Positions 56,101-64,000 of a stretch of DNA of 64,000 bases are shown piece by piece (positions within the stretch are counted from its first letter, which is position 1; each line of letters starts with the position of its first letter). This DNA comes from Ophiostoma sp. CBS 140.51 (lineage: Eukaryota; Ascomycota; Sordariomycetes; Ophiostomatales; Ophiostomataceae). The stretch is from assembly GCA_029298735.1 (NCBI GenBank), contig JANSLP010000048.1, forward strand, positions 62,001 through 126,000, in the 5' to 3' direction. The position numbers were made by a program, and so were the translations under genes. Below the pieces are notes generated by a model, which did not search any database, had not been told where the DNA came from, and saw nothing but the letters and a program-made list of their open reading frames with translations.

Positions 56101-59100
56101 AAGGGAGAACGAGGTGAGGTGAACACGGAGACAATAATGAAACAGAATGAATAGCAAGAACAAAATTACAAGGGAGAAAAAGAACCAAGCAGAGCCACCA
56201 GAGTCACAGAAAAGGCCACCACTGCGGACGGCGTAGACGAAGTGACGACAGCGAGACGAGGCAGCTGTGGTGAGAACCAACAAGCAGGAGGTAAAGTAGT
56301 TTGAGAGTTGATGCTGTGGGCTAGAGATGCTAGCGTGAGAGCCTGTAGGGATGGGTCGTCTAATCAAGGTATGACAGAATAAATAAAGATAAAAAGGAGG
56401 AGAAAAGTAAATAATAAAATAGCGGCAATGGAATAAAAGAATGGTGAAAAATAGAAAGGGAGACAAGAAAATAAAGGCTGCACGAAACTCAACGGCTGAA
56501 AAGGCACAACGCTAATTGGGAGATCATCGAGATGGCTGGCCCGAGAGACACGAAGAGGGGCCCGTTTTGGCGGCCAGGGTGTGAGTGGGAGTGGCGTAGT
56601 TGGGAAAGGGTTGAAATGGAGGGGGAATGACTGGGGGTGGGGTTCAAAGTGCAGCGTGCAAATGCAATATGCAGTGTGGACTTGAATGGATGTGTGATGT
56701 GTGAAGTGTGAGTGCTCGCATAGATAATAGGAGACTAGGGGATGAAGATGGGACGATGATGGCTGACAGGGGGGGCGGGATAAAAAGAGAATAAAATAGG
56801 GAATTTGAATAAGAACAGAGAGACAGGTCAAGAAACGTGCAAGCTCAGACCACAAGCAAAATGCTACCTCTACCCCAGAAGCTGAGCAGCTAGCCGCTGT
56901 CAAAAATGCCAAGTAAGGCGGGCTTTGCCTGTGTTACGGATGTCAAGGTAAAGAAGACAGCAATAATGTACACAAACTTTGTACGGCATACGGCATAGGC
57001 AAGTACAACAAAAATGCATACAAGTATTGAAGGAGCAGAAAAAGGAAAGAAAAGAATCAAGTATCAGCTTTCCCCAGCCCCCTTGTCGAAAATAAATAGA
57101 TTACGGAGTACTCGGTATTCCCCGTGCTCTGAAGTACACTTGTGCTTGGATCTCCAATTTTTTGGTCGTCTGGTCGCCTCTGCTTCGTCCGCCATTTCCC
57201 GCTTAACTCTTCGTGCAGAAAATAGGCGCCGGACTCTGTTGGGGGGCTTGCCCACACGGGCAGATATTTTGACCGGACGTGCCCCCCTTGACGAAAGGGC
57301 AGAAAAGACGAGCAGGCAAAAAATGCCAAAAGATTGAAGAGGTGGGCAGAATCGGCAAATAAGGGAGAGAAAAAGGAAAATGGAAAAGTAAAAAAAAATA
57401 CTGGACCGGACAAAGACAGAACATCAGAGCGGCCCGTGGAAGAGGCCTAGCTCGATGGCCGGGCATTTCCCGTATTTGTACATTGCAGGCATTTGCAGGC
57501 GAAACAACGGGCGAGGAATTACGGAATAAAAAACGATGGCCAAGATGGCTAGATAGGATGGACCTTGTTCCTGGAGCAAGGAGCAAGGCAGAAACGGACA
57601 AGAATAATACAATAATCAACACTTCCGGTTTCTGTTCCTGTCCTTCCTGGTCTTCCTTACATTTTTTTTCTTGTTAATCCCTTCTTCTGACCCATTGACC
57701 GGCCTTCTTCCGCATTTGTCAATGGTGCGGTCGTGCTTTTTGCTGCCTCGCTTTGCCGCGAAATGTCTGGTATCTCTTCTCACCGGGCGCCTTCTTTCCG
57801 AGGAAAAAAGGGGGGCCAACGAACAAGAAAAAGGACTCGTTTGATTTTTGGGCTTCTCGTCTCTTACTCTATGGCGTACATCTCTCCATAATTTTTCGTT
57901 TCGTTTCGCCTTTTCCCTTATTTTCTCAGCGGCCAGCCCGCTTGGGGTCGCAAATATGGACTCTGGTCTTTTTCTCTGCCGCCCCTGTCCATGTTTTGAC
58001 TCGTAAGTGTGGTACAAGAGTGGATAGAGCTGAAAAGCAGACGCAAAAAAGGCACAAATAAGGCACGAAAAGGCACTCGGTCCAGGCTCGTTGACGGAGT
58101 ATTCCTGCAAAGAAAATCAAAGGGCAAGGTACTCTGCCTTCGTCGGGAGTGCTCCGTAGAGAGAGGGGAAAAGGGACCGTATCCATTCTTAGTGCACCGT
58201 TGGGGCCAATATCGTGCGTGAGGCAAGAGGTGCCCCATACTACACAATAGTGCGTGCTACATAGATGAAGAAAGAGATGTTGGGGGCAGAAACGGGAAGG
58301 TACACCCTGAATGGAGGGGGGGGGGGCAAGTCACTATTCGATTATCTCGACGCCAGAGGCAGAAGAGGAAAGAGCAAAGAAGAAGGAAGAAGCAAAAGAA
58401 GATTCAGAATCAAGCTGCAGAGGAAGGAACAGAGAATAGAAGTAAACGAGGGAAAGAACGAACGAACCAACGGTGGATCGAGGGGCCAGAACGAGATCAT
58501 CATCGTGCAGCAGCAAAGCAGAGATCGAAGAACTGAAGAGGAGAAACAGATGATTTGCAAGAGGAAAAATCCACAGGAAATCCTCACGAGAACTACAAAA
58601 TCTACAAAAACCGCAAAAACAAAGCCGTGAGTATCAAACGATCTTCAGGCAATTATTTCCGTGCCCGTTGAACTTTTGCTAGTGACAATGGCGGAACAAC
58701 TAGCATGCATCCGCGGCGCGGGGGCTGCATAGTGGGACATGTGCCTTTTCGTGTCTGCTTCCATGGTTTATCAGCTGTCTTTCGAGCCTTCTTGCTGCCC
58801 AGTTTCTTCCTGATTTCTATCTCTGTTCTTCTCTCCTTCCTTGATATTTTACTAGGACACAAGCACTCTATCTCGCGTGCGTTAGGAAGAGGCACAGAAG
58901 GGATGGGGTCGAAAAGAGGAAAAGGGCCGTCCCTTGATAGGGGGCAATAGGGGGCCAATATCGGGCTGCTGCCTTGTCTTAATTTTTCATGTTTTGTCTG
59001 ATCTGATCTGGCCGTTTGAAGGCATCCATCACCTCTCCATCATTTTATCATCTACAGCATATTCGTATGCAGACTTTATTTTTATGTTTCGTTTCAGGAG

Positions 59101-62100
59101 AGGGGCAGATGTGCCAAGTGACCCTCCATCATGTTCCAACAGAGCCTCTTAGGGCGCAATATCGTGTGCATATGCTCGAGGCGCAGGGACGGTTGTCATG
59201 TGGTTTTGCGTGCGTGTGTGTGGAAGCGAGAAAGTGTGTATCCTTGCCTGGTCTCCACAAGATGGTATGTCTTTTGTTTTTCCCTTTTCCGTGCCTTAGT
59301 GTAGGGCGGAAGATGCAAGGGTGTGGCACTGGACCGGCCCTACTTTCGTAGTTAGGTGGCAGATATTGTGCAAACAGAAAGGCAAAGGGGCGACCGGAGA
59401 GAGCAATGAAAAAAAAGGCAGGCGACGAAATGGAAAAAGGAAGAGAAAAGAGAGCGAGGACGATAAAACAATAAAATCATTAAAGCAGGGGTTGGAAAGA
59501 CTCAACAAAGAAGATTGACCTCACAGGAGAGGTGCAGATGGAGTGCATCTGACAGGCTGCATCTGACATGCAGCTTTTATGTTGTGACACCATCCATCAA
59601 CGACGACGCAACAGGCTGTCCAGCAAGAGAGCGCAGTTGAACCAGATTAAGCCGTGTAGGTCATCATAAGAGGGGCGTCCATATGCGTATGCAGCGCAAG
59701 CCTCCTTTGTCTATCCACACCTCTTTTTTATGCAGGCCAGTTCCCCCGTCCCGCTTTCCCTTTTCACTTTTGATGTTAAAAAAAACGATCTTGCTCAATC
59801 TGCTCAAAAACGACGTCGCTGTGCATCTCGTTCTTCAGCGCGCTAAATAGAAGGAGGGAGGGGGCCAAATTTGCCGTGTGACAGACCGTTTGAGCTCTCA
59901 CTGTAATCCATACGTCTTTCCCCGTAGGAGAGTCGGGCAAACTCTCTGAGCGTTGCATCATTAGTGGGCAACGGCCGACAGCCAGCGGTCTCACCTGCGC
60001 GGCTATTTCCAACACGATGTGTCAACAGGGCTCAGACTGGCCCTTGCCTTCTTTTTTGCTTCTCTTTCTCTTTGGTGGAGAGAGCGAACCTGCCCCTTCT
60101 CTATTCTGTGCTCCTGCCTGGATTTTCCAAGCTATATTGTTGAAATGAACAAGGATGGAAGCAGCGGCTTAGATTGTAGGAAGGTGCAAGTTGGCACAAT
60201 TTTAATGGCTTCAGTAAATCGGAAGGCAAGGCCAAAGAAAATAAACAAGAGAAGAAGAACGTGTTCATACAGAGAAAGAGCGACCGTATAATAGGGAAGA
60301 GAAACACACAGAATACAAACAAAGGAATTTTACCAACTCACACTTTGCTTCATTCTTCAACATCCGCACCTCACGTATGCTCGACATCTCTACAACCGAT
60401 ACCAACCATTCTGCGGCATACATACGATGCACGTTGTCCAAAGAGGTCAAATCTAGGGCCAGACAAAAGGTACAATGCAGCAGAAAGGACCAAAGATTGC
60501 CCGAGCCGCAGAGAGTGTTCTTGCTCCTTTTCCACACCCACGGCAGAGGAGAGACGCAGGCAGTTCTGCGTTTGGCTGTCGGTGGACGACAGGTAATAGC
60601 CAACAAGGGGGGGGGGGGGAATGTGACAGAGACAGGGAACGGAAGAGGGACTCTCGAAGCCCGTTGTGGTCTTCCGGGACGCCGTGGTCGCCGCACAGCG
60701 TTGCAGCAAGTAACTGTCGAAGCGTCTGTGGTTGCATTGTGCCAGGCCACGACCCCAGTGCCAGGAGCAGGATCAGGCCCAGGACCACGCCCCCAGAACT
60801 GGGTGTCATGGCAGTTACAAAGTTTGTGCAGGCGAGGCAAATGCGAGGCCGGCCAGGCCTGGGCCGTGGCCTGGCCGCTTGAATCCAGACCAACCAAGGC
60901 TTACTATAGCCAAAACGGGAAGAATGGAAAAGAAAGGCGCAGGTTCTGCGGCAAGAATCAAGGCGGGATGTGAGGTTGTTTGCTCATGAACTTTTTTTGC
61001 CTTCCATTCTTTCCTGCGCGCGTCTGCTTTCGTGCCAACATTCTCTATTTGGACACTTCGGCCCGGATTCTGGCAGCATCGCCCTCGCCTCTCTCGGCTG
61101 TTCACCCCCATCCCATGCCGAGACTGACCTGGGATAGAGGTGCTTCGCCGCAACAATACACAGACACGGAACCAAACAATGAAAGCGTGAACCTGCACAT
61201 AAATCTGCACGCAGCCTGTTTGTGCATGTTTGATTTTTTCCGCCCCCTGTAAATGTTCTGTTCATCGACAGCTATTATCGCCGTCTACTGCTGCATGCAT
61301 CATCGTCAAAGAAATGCGCTCGATGTGCATATGGCCTGGCCATGTTTGCTGTGTTCATGCTTGTACATGCTTGTGCATGCGTTTTTACATGCTGGGAGTG
61401 CACTAGCTCGCCCTGCAGGTGCACAGCCTAACCCGTCGGCGGGTATTTTATGCAAGGGCCGTGCGAGAGAGTAACTGAGTGGCCGGCCAGAATGGCCATG
61501 GCCAGCCATGGCAGGGGTATTTGGGGGATTGTGGTGGTGGTGATACGAACACATCATGTGTAGGACGACGATGGGCGATTGCTGATGCAAGATAAATCGT
61601 CAAAAATACTAGATGTAAGAAACAATCAAAAGAACACACATACAAACGAAAAATTCGTCATGGAAAAGAAAGACGTCTTTAATGCATGGCGCAGCAAATC
61701 GAGAGGCCCAAAAAGAGGCCAGAATCGGCATCGTTCGCCCGACTTTCCAAAAGCCGTGCCGCATGCATCCGAGCATAGGCAATTGGGCGCATCGGCAGAG
61801 GCCCATTGGGGCAAAAGATGGAGGTCGGCCATTTTTATTATTTGAGTCCCAAAACGGAAAACGAAGAGAAGGATCTGAGACAAAAAGGAAGCTTTTTGGC
61901 AAAGAAAGAAGAATCGTGTCTCCAACTCCCGCCATTTATCGTAAGATATTGCATCGTCAGATCCAGCCCCTTACGTCGTGGTTCAGCTGTGACAAAAATA
62001 ACAAACTGCAGCAAGGAAGAAAAACGAGTACCAAAATAAAAGCAGGAGATGGTTTATTTAGAGAAGAAAAATATGAGAACCTTCCTGGATTGCAGAGACA

Positions 62101-64000
62101 AAGTACACATTTATTTATCAGCCTCATCTTGTCATCTCATTTCTTGTATTATGAATCTTTGGGTAAGACTCGTATCGAGATCTTTTGTGATCTTCCACGT
62201 CGATATTTCAGATAAAATTCTACGAAGTAGGCCATGGTATTCTGCATTTACTAAAATTTATAGTGTACTTTAACAACATTTTTGGGTCTACCTTTCTTTT
62301 TCTGCTGACCTACACCCCTATTTTACTGTCTTCTTTTCTCCTTTTCTTTGATCGCTCCTTCCCCGACTTCTGTGTTTTTCGTTAGACCCACAATTCTGGG
62401 GCTAGAGGGCTTGGGGGAAGGCGCGGGCGCTTAAAAAGTGGGTTATTTTTAGACCGACTGCCCTTTTTCCTCTTTCCACGAGAGAAGGCTCGCTCTGTGT
62501 GGCCCAAAATTCAACCCCACACCACAGTGAGGCTGCACTGGGAGCGTCTACGTCGTCTTTTATCCTACAAAATTCTCAACACCGACTCAACTCCGTTCTC
62601 CGTGCTGCGTACCTATCGGGCCTGTCCCTGCGCAAAATGGTACAGAGATAGGAAACTCGTAAAGGCAATTTTTATCTCTCAAAAAATTAGAAGAAGCGAG
62701 ACAAGCGAGGGAGGCGACGAATGTATTTTTGAAAAAAGAATTAAGAAAATAGATTCGGGCAAAATGCAGCACGCAAGAGAACAAACTGACGCAGCATGAG
62801 AAGATTGACAAAGACGCGACAGGCGCAAATAGCTACAAGCGATGCTCTTTGCCTCAGACATCCGCGGATAAAGGTTTGTGGCCGTGCAGATTCGCATAGT
62901 AAGAGCTGAATAATAATATACGACTTCTGCGTCTGTATCATCAGACGCGGCAGCAGTTGCGGAGAGAAGGAAGGGATAAAATAAACAAACGGGCTGTGGC
63001 TGTGCAGGCAGCATCAGGACCCGAGATAACAAATATAGAAAGCCAACATATGTGGAACACGAGGCTGAAGGATTCGACAAAAATAACGACAGTACCTAAA
63101 AGGACCAAAAGGACCCAAATAGGGACAAAAAACGTCAAGAATAAAGTGAGACTGAAGGACTGCAACGGTATTAAGCGGCTCAAAATGCTGAGATTTAGCT
63201 GGAGGTAGGTGAGACGCGTGCGCCAGTGCCGCATCCTACGATGCATCTGCCGTCCGGAACGTTGAGATCCCGGGAGAGAGATGTTTATTTTAGGGCCGAG
63301 CGGAAGGATGGATCTCATCGACAGATTAAATGTGGTGTCAGAATGACAGGACCAAGGCAGTCAAAGGTGGTGAGAATCGGCTCCATCTCGGGACGACGGG
63401 AAGCCATGCTGCGGCACGTCAGCTTCAACGTCGTCTGATATTCTGACTACCAAAGGACGTGCGGCTGAAGTTTGTGCAACACAGCTATCAATATCGTCAA
63501 CGACGTCCTACATGGAGCTGGTCCTGCCCACTATGCTTTGTATCTTGGTTTGGTCTGGGTCCCTTCATTCCTATGTAGGTGTAACTACCGAGCACTGTGG
63601 TATGGCGAGACTTTCACTTTCTTGCAGCTTTCTTCATTTGTTTATATTCTAATTCAAAAAAAAAAAAAACACAAATCGGCGCAAAGGTAGATCGAAGGAT
63701 GGTTACTGGTGTTTGTTTATTCTAGACTGTCGACATTGTCAACGACAGCAATTGCTAGAGTTAATCAGTGGCGAGCACGTGTGGGTTAATGGGCAATAAA
63801 CAAAGTAAACAGAGTGATGATCGATACTAAGGATGAATGCGAGACTGAAGAATAGAGACATGAGAATACATGTGCAACGTCAAGGCTGTTGTTTTTATCG
63901 AGTGACCATGACAGTTCGTGGCGCCAAGTCGTAGACTAACTTCACTATTGACATCCTAAACGTGCCCTCACAACTCTGTTCGAGTAGAAGAGTATTCAGA
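53107..64000. other. 10.9 kb region without recognisable genes
   Basis: No frame has family features or a plausible exon structure. The DNA alternates between strongly purine-rich and pyrimidine-rich stretches, which keeps frames open with Phe/Ser/Leu or Lys/Arg/Glu composition. Simple repeats: 11 G at 58316-58326, 13 G at 60607-60619, 14 A at 63656-63669. TACGGAGTA is at 55204-55212 and 57102-57110. A 12-base palindrome TGGCCATGGCCA lies at 61493-61504. TGCATCTGACA occurs twice at 59544-59568. The 53.1-55.2 kb part may be promoter of the zinc-finger gene. Non-coding transcripts or a fast-evolving gene could be missed. Confidence 0.45.
60607..60619. repeat. Poly-G tract
   Basis: Thirteen G in a row on plus, in the gene-free right part. 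A similar tract of 11 G is at 58316-58326. Length-variable tracts of this type are candidate polymorphic sites. Confidence 0.8.

Noticed and set aside
58265..58630. 121-codon Lys/Arg/Glu-rich frame on plus
   Set aside because: Purine-rich low-complexity DNA with a G-tract inside; no conserved feature.
61682..62215. 177-codon frame on plus
   Set aside because: No domain, no codon bias like the neighbouring genes, and no leader or intron signals.
1..64000. tRNA, 5S rRNA, CRISPR, transposon terminal repeats and telomere repeats
   Set aside because: Looked for T-loop-like GGTTCGAA strings, 5S-like starts, evenly spaced repeats and transposase motifs by eye; none formed a convincing element. A covariance-model search could still find small RNAs.

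Overview
The window reads as nuclear DNA of a filamentous ascomycete (Pezizomycotina, most likely a Sordariomycete). Genes carry short spliceosomal introns with GTANGT/GTGAGT donors and CTAAC-type branch sites. Coding exons are GC-rich, spacers are long with strongly purine/pyrimidine-skewed strands, and several encoded families are fungal. The genus cannot be fixed from sequence alone.

Layout: 0-6.4 kb holds eIF3i (TIF34) on +, COQ7 on -, and the Paf1-complex subunit RTF1 on +. At 6.9-9.4 kb on - lie a voltage-gated proton channel of the Hv1 type and a HAPSTR1/TAPR1-like protein. At 10.5-14.1 kb on + is an ISWI chromatin remodeller with a separate C-terminal exon. At 17.5-18.8 kb are a small GPI-anchored cysteine-rich surface protein (+) and a 61-residue Cys-rich protein (-). 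At 20.1-22.2 kb (-) is an AHC1-like zinc-finger protein. At 26.5-31.0 kb are an Alba-domain protein (+), VTC1 (-) and a Tctex-type dynein light chain (+). At 34.4-36.6 kb are an F-box protein (+) and a frame-disrupted F-box-like gene (-). At 38.2-43.0 kb are choline-phosphate cytidylyltransferase (+) and an RNF10/Mag2 RING protein (-). At 44.4-48.0 kb (-) is a Crp1-like protein with an AMPK-type glycogen-binding domain and tandem repeats. At 50.3-53.1 kb (-) is a C2H2 zinc-finger protein whose reconstruction needs a GC-AG intron. From 53.1 kb to the end no convincing gene is visible.

The genes are mostly unrelated housekeeping and regulatory loci (translation, ubiquinone synthesis, chromatin and transcription, polyphosphate, phospholipid synthesis, motor transport). 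There is no secondary-metabolite cluster, transposon, CRISPR array or recognisable RNA gene. The most interesting points are the Hv1 channel with a Lys at its third S4 charge position, the GC-AG intron inside a zinc finger, the repeats and 961-base intron of the Crp1-like gene, E-box/Gcn4-type composite sites in promoters, an over-represented 9-mer in spacers, and a broken F-box-like gene. Exon coordinates were derived by hand from splice signals and reading frame.
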